Below the pieces are notes generated by a model, which was not told where the DNA came from, did not search any database, and was given only the letters and a program-made list of their open reading frames with translations. This document shows, one piece after another, positions 15,094-23,906 of a stretch of DNA of 42,358 nt. The translations under genes were made by a program, and so were the position numbers. Location: assembly GCF_001591465.1 (NCBI RefSeq), contig NZ_BCUY01000029.1, positions 1 to 42,358 of the forward strand, written 5' to 3'. How positions within the stretch are numbered: the stretch's first letter is position 1; each line of letters opens with the position of its first letter. The stretch comes from Cytobacillus firmus NBRC 15306. Lineage in GTDB: Bacteria > Bacillota > Bacilli > Bacillales > Cytobacillaceae.

Positions 15094-16800
15094 ATGGGTT
15101 ATAGACGAGGGAAATCATTATCAAATGATATGGAAAAACAATCTCATGAAAGAGAAACAGCTGTTGGAACTGCGGGGATGGTCGTCAGTCCTCATTCAGT
15201 TGCCACAGATATAGGCGAAAAAATATTGCGGGAGGGCGGAAATGCAGTGGATGCTGCAGCCGCCATCCAATTTGCTCTAAATGTTGTAGAACCAATGATG
15301 ACAGGCATCGGCGGAAGCGGATTTTTAATGGTTTACGACAATAAAAAGAAAGATGTAAAAATATATGATGGCCACACAAGGGCTCCAAAAGGCGTGCATC
15401 CGGAAATGTTCCTTGATGACAATGGTGAAGTAATGGATTTCCGCAAACGCTCTACCCATGGATCAGCAGTGGGCATTCCGGGTATTCTAAAGGCTTTTGA
15501 TACAGCTCTTGAGGAGCACGGATCCAAGCTGTTAGCCGATCTGATCCAGCCGGCAATCGAAGCTGCTGAGAGCGGTGTGGAAGTGAATTGGGTAATGGAG
15601 GAAGCTCTTCAGAACTTTCATTACAGACTTGGAGAAGAGGCTAAAGCTTTTTATTTCCCTGAAGGCAAAACCTTGAAGGAGGGCGACAGGGTAGTTAAGG
15701 ATCATTTAGCCCATACATTCCGGATCCTGCAAAAAGAGGGGATTTCTTCTTTTTATGAAGGGGAAATTGCCGAAGCAATTGTAAAAAGTCTTGAAGAAGA
15801 AGGCGGCTTTATGACGCTTGAGGACCTGAAAAATTACAGGCTTACGATTGACGAACCGATCTGGGGCGAATATAAAGGCTATAAGATTGCTTCGTCCGCT
15901 CCTCCGAGTGCAGGCGGTGTAACCGTCATTCAAATATTAAAGATCCTGGAGAAGTTTGACTTAAAACAATATGAACCAAAGTCCTGGGAGAAGTATTATC
16001 TGATTACGGAAGCTATGCGGTTGGCTTTTGCTGACAAGGTTGCCTATTCAGGTGACCCGGAATTTTCAGATCTCCCGATTGAAGGGCTGCTGCATGATGA
16101 TTATATTGCTGAAAGGGTCAAAGCCATTAATTTTAAAAGAAGAAATGATGCAATCGATTTTGGGAACCCATGGAATTACCAGGAGGGCGAACCAAAGCAG
16201 ATTATCCGCCAGCCGGATGATTTAGAGAAAAGTGAAACGACCCATTTCACGGTTGTCGACCAATGGGGCAATATTGCTGCATGTACATCCACCGTTGAGC
16301 ACCCATTTGGGTCAGGTATTATGGTAAAAGGTTACGGATTTTTATTAAATAATGAGCTGACAGACTTTGATGCCAACCCGGGCGGCATCAATGAACCAAA
16401 ACCGGACAAAAGGCCAGTCAGCTGTAAAAGCCCGACGATTCTGTTTAAAGATGATCAGCCAGTCCTGACACTCGGTTCTCCAGGCGGACCGACCATTATA
16501 GGATCGGTTTTTCAGACGATCGTGAATGTTATTGATCATAACATGAATTTAAAGGAAGCGATTGAAGAGCCCAGGATCTTTGCCACAACAGGCCCGCTTA
16601 TTGAGTGGGAGCCGGGCATCAGCATGGAATCCAAGGGAGAAATGGAGTCCATGGGGTATGAATTTGGAGATAAGCCAAGCAGGATCGGAAATGTACAGGC
16701 CATCCAGATTGACCGGGAGAAAGGCCGTATATATGGAGCGGCTGACTCCAGCCGTGAAGGGAAGGCAGCCGGAATTACTGAGGAGCAAATAAAGAGCTGA
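15094..16800 (+). CDS. ggt: Gamma-glutamyltransferase family hydrolase, apparently cytoplasmic
   Basis: A 568-residue N-terminal nucleophile hydrolase that would transfer or hydrolyse gamma-glutamyl groups (glutathione-like or polyglutamate substrates). Autoprocessing would occur before the catalytic threonine in ETTHFTVVD (Thr382), giving large and small subunits; the small-subunit pocket motif LGSPGGPTIIG is present. Classical Bacillus GGT is secreted, but no signal peptide is visible here (start MGYRRGKSLSNDMEKQSHER), so it resembles the YwrD type. The TTG at 15079 overlaps the GGAGG ribosome site; ATG 15094 is correctly spaced. It replaces the yfkC-side genes of B. subtilis at this point. 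Confidence 0.87.
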   Translation: MGYRRGKSLSNDMEKQSHERETAVGTAGMVVSPHSVATDIGEKILREGGNAVDAAAAIQFALNVVEPMMTGIGGSGFLMVYDNKKKDVKIYDGHTRAPKGVHPEMFLDDNGEVMDFRKRSTHGSAVGIPGILKAFDTALEEHGSKLLADLIQPAIEAAESGVEVNWVMEEALQNFHYRLGEEAKAFYFPEGKTLKEGDRVVKDHLAHTFRILQKEGISSFYEGEIAEAIVKSLEEEGGFMTLEDLKNYRLTIDEPIWGEYKGYKIASSAPPSAGGVTVIQILKILEKFDLKQYEPKSWEKYYLITEAMRLAFADKVAYSGDPEFSDLPIEGLLHDDYIAERVKAINFKRRNDAIDFGNPWNYQEGEPKQIIRQPDDLEKSETTHFTVVDQWGNIAACTSTVEHPFGSGIMVKGYGFLLNNELTDFDANPGGINEPKPDKRPVSCKSPTILFKDDQPVLTLGSPGGPTIIGSVFQTIVNVIDHNMNLKEAIEEPRIFATTGPLIEWEPGISMESKGEMESMGYEFGDKPSRIGNVQAIQIDREKGRIYGAADSSREGKAAGITEEQIKS

Positions 16801-16823
16801 TGCCGTTTTGGCATCAGCTTTAT

Positions 16824-16974
16824 CGCAGTCTAACGGGCAGTAAGACCCCCACTTCAAGACTCAGAGAAATCCAAAGGAAGATAAATGGGGGTCAAACTGC
16901 CCGTAAAGGCCAGATTGGTTCAACTAACAATCAGTGGGGATAAGGAAAACCCCACTGATTGAAGTTTCACTTTA
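16824..16974 (+). repeat. Dispersed two-hairpin repeat, copy 2 (family A)
   Basis: Inverted counterpart of 1121-1266. This copy is better preserved: ACGGGCAGT-AA-GACCCCCA pairs with TGGGGGTC-AA-ACTGCCCGT (17 bp around a small internal loop), and a second hairpin AATCAGTGGGG/CCCCACTGATT is perfect over 11 bp. It fills most of the gap between ggt and yfjT; nothing else is recognised there. Confidence 0.85.
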
Positions 16975-17088
16975 TTTCTATAAGCCGATATATTGAGCGG
17001 GTGATAGAGGGGCATATTAAATAAAGAGGAGTTTGCCGTATAGCCGTTTTTCATGTAGGATGTAATCGAGACGAAAGGAGAGAACGTT

Positions 17089-17271
17089 TTGGGCAGTCCG
17101 ATTCAAGACAAAAATTCACAGGTTACTTTTCTAAAACAGCGCTTAAATATGTTCCTGGACGTACTGGAAGCTATTGAGCCGGAAGACACTGAAATCGAAG
17201 ACATCGACCGTCTGATTGAAATGATCGATGACCTCGAATCCAAATGCCGTGAATTTAATAACCGCGATTAA
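17089..17271 (+). CDS. yfjT: SE1561 family small protein YfjT
   Basis: A 60-residue acidic cytoplasmic protein, predicted helical with heptad-like spacing (FLKQRLNMFLDVLEAIEPED, then IEDIDRLIEMIDDLESK). Length and sequence match the SE1561 family, to which B. subtilis YfjT belongs; function is unknown. The start is TTG, placed eight bases after AAAGGAGAG. It has its own terminator. The neighbours differ from B. subtilis, where it adjoins pdaA directly; here a fumarase gene intervenes. Confidence 0.82.
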   Translation: MGSPIQDKNSQVTFLKQRLNMFLDVLEAIEPEDTEIEDIDRLIEMIDDLESKCREFNNRD

Positions 17272-17277
17272 CAATAG

Positions 17278-17298
17278 GAGCCTGAGGGCTCTTTTTTT
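17278..17298 (+). terminator. Terminator of yfjT
   Basis: Short GAGCC/GGCTC stem followed by seven T residues, directly after the yfjT stop codon. Confidence 0.8.
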
Positions 17299-17320
17299 GC
17301 TGAAAATTCCTTTTTCATCC

Positions 17321-17372
17321 TGTAAACGATTGCAACCTTTATCTTTAAATACACATCAGATAGGAGTATAAT
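17321..17372 (+). promoter_or_regulatory. Fumarase promoter with candidate cre site
   Basis: TATAAT at 17367-17372 with TTTAAA 17 bp upstream (17344-17349) is a plausible sigma-A promoter. TGTAAACGATTGCA at 17321-17334 matches 12 of 14 positions of the CcpA operator consensus TGWAARCGYTWWCA and would lie upstream of the -35 box. Confidence 0.5.
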
Positions 17373-17446
17373 GGTAGACGATTAATAATTATAATTTTCA
17401 TAAAAGATATAGCGATATAGGGAGCAAAGGGAAGGGGACTAAAGCA

Positions 17447-19000
17447 ATGAATATCGACAAATTTCAGGAAAGCATGTATCAGCTGATTGTTGAGACATCC
17501 ACTAATCTTCCGCGTGACGTGCGCCGTGCGATCAAATCAGCGAAAGAAAGAGAAAATGCCGGCACAAGAGCGGCGATGAGCCTCGATACGATTACAAATA
17601 ATATTAAAATGGCAGATGATAATGTGTCGCCAATCTGTCAGGATACCGGCTTGCCGACATTCAAAATCAAGACGCCTGTCGGTGCGAACCAGCTGGTTAT
17701 GAAAGAAGCGATCAAAAACGCAATAGCCCAGGCAACCATGGACGGAAAGCTTCGCCCGAACTCTGTTGATTCTTTGACAGGAGCTAACAGCGGTGACAAT
17801 CTTGGCTTTGGCACCCCTGTTATTAAATTTGAGCAATGGGAAAAAGACTATATTGACGCACGCCTGATCTTAAAAGGCGGCGGATGTGAAAATAAAAATA
17901 TCCAATACAGCCTTCCATGTGAACTTGACGGCCTTGGCCGGGCTGGACGCGACTTGGATGGAATCCGCAAGTGCATTATGCACTCTGTATACCAGGCACA
18001 GGGACAAGGCTGCAGCGCCGGTTTCATCGGTGTGGGAATCGGGGGAGACCGCTCTTCAGGCTACGACCTGGCAAAAGAGCAGCTGTTCCGTTCTGTAGAT
18101 GATGTGAATCCTATTGAAGATCTACGCAAGCTTGAAGATTATGTGATGGAAAATGCCAATGAGCTTGGCATCGGAACAATGGGCTTTGGCGGGGAAACAA
18201 CGCTCCTGGGCTGTAAAGTCGGTGTGATGAACCGTATTCCTGCCAGCTTCTTCGTATCTGTTGCTTATAATTGCTGGGCGTTCCGCCGCCTTGGAGTGGC
18301 AATCGGCATGGAAACAGGCGAAATTAATGAATGGATGTACCAGGAAGGCGAGCACATTGACTTTGGTGCAACTGAAGCTGAACTTGAGACAGCGGCAGCA
18401 GCAGAAACAGCTGAGCAAACAAACATCGTGACACTGCAAGCTCCGATCACGGAAGAACAGATTCGCGGTCTTAAGGTCGGAGATGTCGTTCAAATCAACG
18501 GCATGATGTACACGGGACGCGACGCCATCCACCACCATTTGATAGATCATGATGCTCCAGTTGACCTTAATGGACAGGTTATTTATCACTGCGGTCCGGT
18601 TATGATGAAGGATGAAGACGGCAAGTGGCATGTAAAAGCAGCCGGTCCGACTACAAGCATCCGTGAGGAGCCATATCAGGGCGATATCATGAAAAAGTTC
18701 GGAATCCGTGCTGTTATTGGAAAAGGCGGAATGGGGCCGAAAACATTGGCAGCACTTCAGGAGCATGGCGGCGTTTACTTAAATGCAATCGGAGGGGCTG
18801 CACAATATTATGCAGACTGCATCAAATCTGTTGAAGGTGTGGACCTGATGGAATTCGGTATTCCTGAGGCCATGTGGCACCTTAAGGTTGAAGGCTTTAC
18901 CGCAGTGGTGACAATGGATTCCCACGGCAACAGCCTTCATCGTGATGTAGATAAATCTTCACTTGAGAAATTGGCTCAGTTTAAGGAGCGGGTATTTTAA
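17447..19000 (+). CDS. fumA: Fumarate hydratase, class I (4Fe-4S)
   Basis: A 517-residue single-chain class I fumarase interconverting fumarate and malate in the citric acid cycle. The N-terminal catalytic domain (to about 290) contains the probable cluster ligands Cys64 (SPICQDTG), Cys189 (GQGCSAG) and Cys276 (AYNCWAF). The C-terminal swivelling domain carries GDVVQINGMMYTGRDAIHHH and IGKGGMGPKTL. The oxygen-sensitive cluster distinguishes it from the class II CitG enzyme of B. subtilis. GGGAAGGGGAC lies before the ATG. A sigma-A promoter with a cre-like site upstream suggests carbon control. Fumarase is the best call; tartrate dehydratase is related but usually two-subunit. Confidence 0.93.
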   Translation: MNIDKFQESMYQLIVETSTNLPRDVRRAIKSAKERENAGTRAAMSLDTITNNIKMADDNVSPICQDTGLPTFKIKTPVGANQLVMKEAIKNAIAQATMDGKLRPNSVDSLTGANSGDNLGFGTPVIKFEQWEKDYIDARLILKGGGCENKNIQYSLPCELDGLGRAGRDLDGIRKCIMHSVYQAQGQGCSAGFIGVGIGGDRSSGYDLAKEQLFRSVDDVNPIEDLRKLEDYVMENANELGIGTMGFGGETTLLGCKVGVMNRIPASFFVSVAYNCWAFRRLGVAIGMETGEINEWMYQEGEHIDFGATEAELETAAAAETAEQTNIVTLQAPITEEQIRGLKVGDVVQINGMMYTGRDAIHHHLIDHDAPVDLNGQVIYHCGPVMMKDEDGKWHVKAAGPTTSIREEPYQGDIMKKFGIRAVIGKGGMGPKTLAALQEHGGVYLNAIGGAAQYYADCIKSVEGVDLMEFGIPEAMWHLKVEGFTAVVTMDSHGNSLHRDVDKSSLEKLAQFKERVF

Positions 19001-19010
19001 TATAGGAACG

Positions 19011-19040
19011 AGAGAGGCTGCTTGCGGTCTCTCTTTTTTT
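19011..19040 (+). terminator. Terminator of the fumarase gene
   Basis: AGAGAGGC pairs with GCGGTCTCTCT, followed by seven T residues. Confidence 0.85.
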
Positions 19041-19064
19041 GTGCATTTTTGCCAGCCGGCTCTG

Positions 19065-19094
19065 TGAATGTTTTTATTCCATTCACAAACACTA
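19065..19094 (+). promoter_or_regulatory. Candidate sigma-G (forespore) promoter of pdaA
   Basis: TGAATG (19065-19070) and AACACTA (19088-19094) are 17 bp apart and fit the sigma-G pattern TGMATA/CATACTA with three mismatches in all. B. subtilis pdaA is sigma-G-dependent. The same stretch contains an inverted repeat, TGTGAATG/CATTCACA, which could be an operator or a weak hairpin. Confidence 0.45.
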
Positions 19095-19118
19095 AGAAAA
19101 AATATTGGAGGAGCTCAG

Positions 19119-19910
19119 ATGAAAAAATTAAGTATCTTCCTGAGTGTATTTATTTTGTTTTTTTCCGGAACAGCTTATGCAAACTACGGCAACTCGCCGG
19201 TTCATTGGGGATTTAAAAAAGCAAAAAATGAGGTGCCCGCCGAAGCAGGAAAGCCGCTTGATTCGCTGATTGAACGGCATGGCTCTTATTATAAAGGCGA
19301 TACAAGCAAGAAGGAGATCTATTTAACATTTGATAATGGATATGAAAACGGCTATACCGGACAGGTGCTGGACGTTCTGAAAAAGGAAAATGTCCCTGCT
19401 GCCTTTTTCGTGACAGGCCATTATTTAAAAAGCGCACCGGATCTCGTTAAGAGGATGGCAGCTGAAGGGCATATCATTGGCAACCATTCCTGGCATCACC
19501 CTGATATGACAAGAGTAAGCGATGAAAAATTCATTAAAGAGCTTGAAATGGTTCGTGCGGAAACTGAAAAGCTGACTGGTGTTAAGCATATGGCTTATTT
19601 GCGGCCGCCTCGCGGGATATTCAGTGAACGTACATTGGCTCTTGCGAAAAAGGAAGGCTACACGCACGTATTCTGGTCACTGGCTTTTGTAGACTGGAAC
19701 ACTGATCGGCAAAAGGGCTGGCAGTATTCCTACGACAATATTATGCGCCAGATTCATCCGGGCTGCATTCTCCTGCTGCACACTGTGTCAAAGGATAATG
19801 CCGATGCTCTTGAAAAAGCAATTCAGGATCTGAAAAAACGCGGGTACACGTTTAAGAGCCTTGACGACTTGACATGGGAACAGGCGATTGGGGAGCGGAT
19901 GCTGTACTGA
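19119..19910 (+). CDS. pdaA: Delta-lactam-biosynthetic de-N-acetylase PdaA
   Basis: Removes the N-acetyl group of muramic acid during spore cortex synthesis, a step before muramic delta-lactam formation that permits germination. The 263-residue product has a signal peptide (MKKLSIFLSVFILFFSGTAYA) and a NodB polysaccharide-deacetylase domain: TFDNGYENGY with the metal/catalytic Asp72, the metal-binding HSWHH (His123, His127), RPPRGIFSE and LLHTVSKDN. TFDNG instead of TFDDG is characteristic of PdaA. GGAGGAG precedes ATG 19119; the longer frame from 19068 would bury the signal peptide. Expression in the forespore is expected from the sigma-G-like promoter. Confidence 0.95.
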   Translation: MKKLSIFLSVFILFFSGTAYANYGNSPVHWGFKKAKNEVPAEAGKPLDSLIERHGSYYKGDTSKKEIYLTFDNGYENGYTGQVLDVLKKENVPAAFFVTGHYLKSAPDLVKRMAAEGHIIGNHSWHHPDMTRVSDEKFIKELEMVRAETEKLTGVKHMAYLRPPRGIFSERTLALAKKEGYTHVFWSLAFVDWNTDRQKGWQYSYDNIMRQIHPGCILLLHTVSKDNADALEKAIQDLKKRGYTFKSLDDLTWEQAIGERMLY

Positions 19911-19918
19911 TTTGGTTT

Positions 19919-20022
19919 GGCCGGTAAAATCTTTAATTCGGCCGATAAATAATGTACTTTGGCCGGTATCTTCCTTAAAATGGCGGTAAAACTCCAATTA
20001 CGGCCGGTAAAACAGCTGAATT
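19919..20022 (+). repeat. Five imperfect 21-bp tandem repeats
   Basis: Units beginning GGCCGGTAAAA or a variant start at 19919, 19940, 19961, 19982 and 20002, so the period is 21 bp (20 for the fourth, which has lost a C). The second half of each unit is AT-rich and variable. The array lies between the pdaA stop codon and its terminator, so it would be transcribed in the 3' untranslated region. Confidence 0.8.
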
Positions 20023-20037
20023 TCAATATTTGCATGA

Positions 20038-20066
20038 AATAGACCCGTTCTTCAGGGTCTATTTTT
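20038..20066 (+). terminator. Terminator downstream of pdaA and the 21-bp array
   Basis: Perfect 9-bp stem AATAGACCC/GGGTCTATT followed by TTTATAT. Confidence 0.85.
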
Positions 20067-20142
20067 ATATAAGCGAACAATTTTAGAAAAATAACAGCAA
20101 AAAATGCTATAATCGGGGAAAATGATAAAGGACGGATTCTTC

Positions 20143-21003
20143 TTGGAAAAGATACAAGTAGAAGGACCTTATAATTTTGATCTTGTACTGGACAGGCTTT
20201 CAAACGATCCTCTTAATCAGGTTAATATAGAGGAAAGGTCTGTGAAAGTGCCCATGATGCTTAAGCATCAGCCGGTTGTAGCAGAAGTAAAGGCAATCGG
20301 AACGACGGAACAGCCGGAATTTTTAATTTCCGGAACGGATGGCCCCCTTAAAGAAAAGGCAGCTAAGCGCCTATCGGAAATATTCCAATGGCATCTGCCG
20401 CTTGAGACCATTCACAGGCATTTTCAAAACACAGAATTGCGGCCGATATTTGAAGAGCATTATGGAACACCTATTGTGCTCGATTTTGATCCGTATGGCT
20501 GTATCCTGAAGTGCATTATTCACCAGCAGCTGAATCTTGCGTTTGCACACACATTAACAGAACGGTTTGTGAAAACATTCGGTTTTGAAAAAGAGGGTGT
20601 GTGGTTCTATCCGCTGCCTGAAAAAGTTGCAGAATTGACAGTGGATGACCTGAGGGAACTGCAGTTCAGCGGGCGGAAGGCTGAATATGTTATTGGCATA
20701 GCAAAAGAGACGGCTGCCGGAAATTTGAACTTTGATGAGCTTAAAAACCTTTCAGATGAAGAAATTTATGATAAACTAATCAAATTGCGCGGTGTCGGTC
20801 CCTGGACTGTCCAGAATTTCTTAATGTTCGGGCTTGGCCGGCCAAATCTTTTTCCGGCTGCAGACATCGGCATTCAAAATGCCTTGAAAAAACTATATAA
20901 ATTAGAAGCGAAACCGACTCTTGAAGAAATGGAGACATTCTCTAAGAGCTGGAATCCTTATTTGAGCTATGCTTCGCTTTATTTGTGGCGAAGCATCGAG
21001 TAA
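20143..21003 (+). CDS. yfjP: DNA-3-methyladenine glycosylase II family protein YfjP (AlkA-like)
   Basis: A 286-residue base-excision-repair enzyme that removes alkylated purines. The N-terminal AlkA_N-like beta domain is followed by the helix-hairpin-helix/GPD fold: hairpin LRGVGPWTVQNFLMFGLG (about 224-241) and the catalytic aspartate in FPAADIGIQ (about 250). It matches B. subtilis YfjP along its whole length. That alignment starts at LEKIQVEGPYNF, so TTG 20143 is preferred over ATG 20122, although the ribosome site (AAAGGACGG) is loosely placed for either. A TATAAT at 20108-20113 may be its promoter. The stop codon lies 19 bp before yfjO, which suggests cotranscription. Confidence 0.88.
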   Translation: MEKIQVEGPYNFDLVLDRLSNDPLNQVNIEERSVKVPMMLKHQPVVAEVKAIGTTEQPEFLISGTDGPLKEKAAKRLSEIFQWHLPLETIHRHFQNTELRPIFEEHYGTPIVLDFDPYGCILKCIIHQQLNLAFAHTLTERFVKTFGFEKEGVWFYPLPEKVAELTVDDLRELQFSGRKAEYVIGIAKETAAGNLNFDELKNLSDEEIYDKLIKLRGVGPWTVQNFLMFGLGRPNLFPAADIGIQNALKKLYKLEAKPTLEEMETFSKSWNPYLSYASLYLWRSIE

Positions 21004-21022
21004 TTTGGAGTGATGAAGAATC

Positions 21023-22408
21023 ATGAAACAAGAACAAACAGCTAAATTAAAACCAAAGCAGACGTTCCCGCTGACAATCAAAAGACTTGGCATCAATGGT
21101 GAAGGTGTCGGTTATTTTAAAAGGCAAGTCGTCTTTGTCCCCGGAGCACTGCCAGGCGAGGAAATAGTAGCAGAAGCTACAAAGGTAAATCCGAAATTTT
21201 CCGAGGCTAAAATCAAAAAAATCCGCAAAAAATCGGAGTTCCGTGTCCAGCCGCCATGCCCGGTCTACCATGAGTGCGGCGGCTGCCAGCTGCAGCATCT
21301 CCGTTATGACCAGCAGCTGAAGGAGAAGCGGGATATCATTATTCAAGCTCTGGAACGGCACACAAAGCTGAATCCTGAAAAGCTCGATATAAAAGAAACC
21401 ATTGGGATGGAAGATCCCTGGAGCTACAGAAATAAAAGCCAGTTCCAGGTTGGCCAAAAAGATGGGAAGGTGCTGGCCGGTTTATATGGCATGAATTCGC
21501 ACCGCCTGATAAATATTGAGCACTGTGCGGTGCAGCATCCGCAGACAACCAAGGCGACAGAAACGGTGAAGCGGATTCTTCAGGACCTGCGAATCCCTAT
21601 TTATAATGAGAGAAACCGCAAAGGCATCGTGAGAACCATAGTGGCCAGGGTAGGAATCCAGACAGGCGAGCTGCAGATCGTATTGATTACAGCCCAAAAA
21701 GAGCTTCCTAAAAAAGAGATCATTATCGAAAAAATTAAAAGTGAGCTGCCTGAAGTAAAGTCGATCATTCAAAATGTGAACGGAGAAAAAACCTCCATTA
21801 TTTTTGGACAGGAAACCATGAATCTGGATGGAAGCGACTTTATTCAGGAGACACTGGGAGATCTGCAGTTTGAACTGTCTGCACGGACATTCTTCCAGCT
21901 GAACCCTGAACAGACTGTCAAACTTTACAATGAAGTTAAAAGAGCAGTGGGTTTAACGGGCAAGGAAAAAGTAGCTGATGCCTACTGCGGCGTCGGAACA
22001 ATTGGACTATGGGTTGCCGATCAGGCTGCTGAAATCCGCGGAATGGATATTATTAGAGAATCCATTGAAGACGCTAAGAAAAATGCGGCGCGCCATGGAA
22101 TCAAACATGCCCAATACGTGGTCGGCAAGGCAGAAGAATGGCTTCCGAAATGGACAAAAGAAGGCTGGAAGCCGGACGTCATCATCGTCGATCCGCCAAG
22201 AACCGGACTGGATCAGCAGCTGTTAAAGACAATTTTAAAAGTCCAGCCGAAGAAAGTAGTTTATGTTTCGTGTAATCCATCCACATTGGCGAAGGATATT
22301 TCGGTCTTGAGTTCTAAATATCATGTAAGTGGCATTCAGCCTGTGGATATGTTTCCGCAGACGGCGCATGTTGAGTGCATTTCACAGTTAGTTTTAAAAA
22401 ATGATTGA
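21023..22408 (+). CDS. yfjO: 23S rRNA (uracil-5-)-methyltransferase, RumA/RlmD family (YfjO), with element-supplied C-terminus
   Basis: A 461-residue SAM-dependent m5U methyltransferase. An N-terminal TRAM RNA-binding domain (to about 70) is followed by the iron-sulfur cysteines in [10 protein letters not shown] (79, 85, 88) and HC near 166, the SAM motif [20 protein letters not shown], and the catalytic cysteine [14 protein letters not shown]. subtilis has two such genes, RlmCD (YefA) and YfjO; position after yfjP points to YfjO. The last residues after HVE ([10 protein letters not shown]) are encoded inside the integrated element. The native continuation AVTLLELK with its stop lies at 26748-26775. 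The gene therefore remains intact in length, and activity is probably preserved. GGAGTG precedes the ATG. Confidence 0.92.
   Translation: MKQEQTAKLKPKQTFPLTIKRLGINGEGVGYFKRQVVFVPGALPGEEIVAEATKVNPKFSEAKIKKIRKKSEFRVQPPCPVYHECGGCQLQHLRYDQQLKEKRDIIIQALERHTKLNPEKLDIKETIGMEDPWSYRNKSQFQVGQKDGKVLAGLYGMNSHRLINIEHCAVQHPQTTKATETVKRILQDLRIPIYNERNRKGIVRTIVARVGIQTGELQIVLITAQKELPKKEIIIEKIKSELPEVKSIIQNVNGEKTSIIFGQETMNLDGSDFIQETLGDLQFELSARTFFQLNPEQTVKLYNEVKRAVGLTGKEKVADAYCGVGTIGLWVADQAAEIRGMDIIRESIEDAKKNAARHGIKHAQYVVGKAEEWLPKWTKEGWKPDVIIVDPPRTGLDQQLLKTILKVQPKKVVYVSCNPSTLAKDISVLSSKYHVSGIQPVDMFPQTAHVECISQLVLKND
22367..22374 (+). other. attL core of the element
   Basis: CATGTTGA within the yfjO frame (codons His-Val-Glu). 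The element half continues with an arm TTTCACAG at 22380-22387 that mirrors CTGTGAAA at the other end. Confidence 0.8.
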
Positions 22409-22429
22409 GGGAAATTTATAATCCCTCAA
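22405..22429. terminator. Hairpin between the convergent yfjO and recombinase stop codons
   Basis: TTGAGGG and CCCTCAA form a 7-bp stem covering both stop codons. No strong T run follows on either strand, so termination is uncertain. Confidence 0.4.
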
Positions 22430-23906
22430 CCTGTGCAAACTTATAATAAATCTTTACATCTTTACTTTCAGTTACTTCAATCCTTTCAACAAAACGTAAT
22501 AACATCTCAGTGGTTAAAGCATTGAAGTTCAAAAACGCTTTTAGTTGTTCTAAGATAGCAGAGATTTTAATAGCTGCTTTTTTCTCATCAGTGGCTCTTT
22601 TAATCTCTGCCTTTTCTATTTCAAATTGTTGTAACTTTCCCTGTACCGTATTTACAAAGTCATCATAATCCTGCTTTGAAATATCATCGGCAATATATTT
22701 CTGTAAAGCATTGTGCTTTAACTCCATTTGCTTTTGGATTTGTTTCTCAATGGACTGTAATCTTGACTCATTCTGTTTTGCTGTGGCTCTTACTCTTTTC
22801 TCAATCTTGCTTTCTAAGTTAGGATGTTCTAAGTCATCTGCCATCTTTTTTAAATCGTCAAGGATTATTTCTTTTAACAGTTGCTCCTTAATTACATGAC
22901 TAGAACAGGCTTTCTTACCATGTTTGGCATAAGAACCACAAATATAACCTTTACGATTTATTCTATAGTGCATGGCTTTACCACAGTCAGAGCAATAAGC
23001 AATATTGGTAAAAAGGTGCTTTCTCTTTCTAGTACCGCCCCGACCTCTTTTAGCTTTTTGTTCTAGTAGGCTTTGTACTTGTTCAAACATATCTCTTGAA
23101 ATGATAGGTTTGTGTGCGTCAGAAATGGTTATCCATTCACTTTGGTCGTTTACTCTACGTGTCTTATTCGTCACGTTCATAGTGGTCTCTCTGCCTTGTA
23201 CGAGGTCGCCTACATAGTGAGGGTTTTTTAATATCTTTTTCACTGTAGAACCTTGCCAATACAAACCTGCATTTGATTTCCCAACAACTTGTGAAGGTGT
23301 TGGAATATCCCTATTAGTAAGATACCTTGCTATTTTGTCATGTCCCCAACCTTCTAAATACTTATTGAAGATGTCACGAACAATGTCAACGGTATAATCA
23401 TCTCTAATCACTAGTCTTTTGTCTTTCAATTCATACCCGTATGGGGGAATACTACCCAAGAATTTTCCGTTTTTATACTTCATGTGAAATACAGACTTAA
23501 TACGGTCGCTGATACGTTGACTTTCACTCTCATAAATCCAAGCATAAAGACCGAACATAGCTTGTTTTGAAAAGTCCTGTGTATCAACTTTGCCATCTAA
23601 AGTAATTAATCGAACCCCTTTATTGTCAGCAACTCGCCTTAGTTGATAAAGTAATTCCACATTACGACCTAATCTGCTTAACTCCTTAGCAATAATTACA
23701 TCAAATTCCTTATTTTCAGCGTCTTGTATGAGCCTTTTTAATCCCTCACGATTATCTGTAGTACCTGTTTGAACATCTGTATAGAAGTCAAATAGGTCAA
23801 AGTGATTTTCTGTAATAAAATCTAAAATCATTTGCTTTTGATTTTCTGGTGACTCTTTTTGACCCTCTTTGTTAGTTGATACTCTTATATATCCTGCTAC
23901 TCTCAT
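22416..23906 (-). CDS. Large serine recombinase (TndX/TnpX type integrase)
   Basis: A 496-residue site-specific recombinase that would integrate and excise the element through double-strand breaks with a 5'-phosphoserine intermediate. The N-terminal resolvase domain begins MRVAGYIRVSTNKEGQ with the nucleophile Ser10 and contains AKELSRLGRN. The Recombinase domain follows (about 160-270). Next is a zinc ribbon (CSDCGKAMHYRINRKGYICG with a further Cys in KKACSSH) and a coiled coil (about 355-450) typical for synapsis control. All catalytic parts look intact, so the element may be active. Its start codon overlaps the stop of the 49-codon gene upstream. Position at the very edge of the element, pointing into attL, is usual. 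Confidence 0.95.
   Translation of the reverse strand: MRVAGYIRVSTNKEGQKESPENQKQMILDFITENHFDLFDFYTDVQTGTTDNREGLKRLIQDAENKEFDVIIAKELSRLGRNVELLYQLRRVADNKGVRLITLDGKVDTQDFSKQAMFGLYAWIYESESQRISDRIKSVFHMKYKNGKFLGSIPPYGYELKDKRLVIRDDYTVDIVRDIFNKYLEGWGHDKIARYLTNRDIPTPSQVVGKSNAGLYWQGSTVKKILKNPHYVGDLVQGRETTMNVTNKTRRVNDQSEWITISDAHKPIISRDMFEQVQSLLEQKAKRGRGGTRKRKHLFTNIAYCSDCGKAMHYRINRKGYICGSYAKHGKKACSSHVIKEQLLKEIILDDLKKMADDLEHPNLESKIEKRVRATAKQNESRLQSIEKQIQKQMELKHNALQKYIADDISKQDYDDFVNTVQGKLQQFEIEKAEIKRATDEKKAAIKISAILEQLKAFLNFNALTTEMLLRFVERIEVTESKDVKIYYKFAQVEGL

Noticed and set aside
17278..17298. tRNA or rRNA genes anywhere in the window
   Set aside because: No cloverleaf with a T-loop consensus or rRNA-like conserved segments was found on either strand; the small hairpins are terminators, this one being an example.
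19919..20022. CRISPR array
   Set aside because: Units are 21 bp in total with no 28-37-bp identical repeats, spacers are too short, and no cas gene is nearby.
22416..23906. Resistance-type transposon of known name (Tn5397, Tn4451)
   Set aside because: The recombinase type is similar, but no resistance, conjugation or mobilisation genes are present and the insertion site differs.
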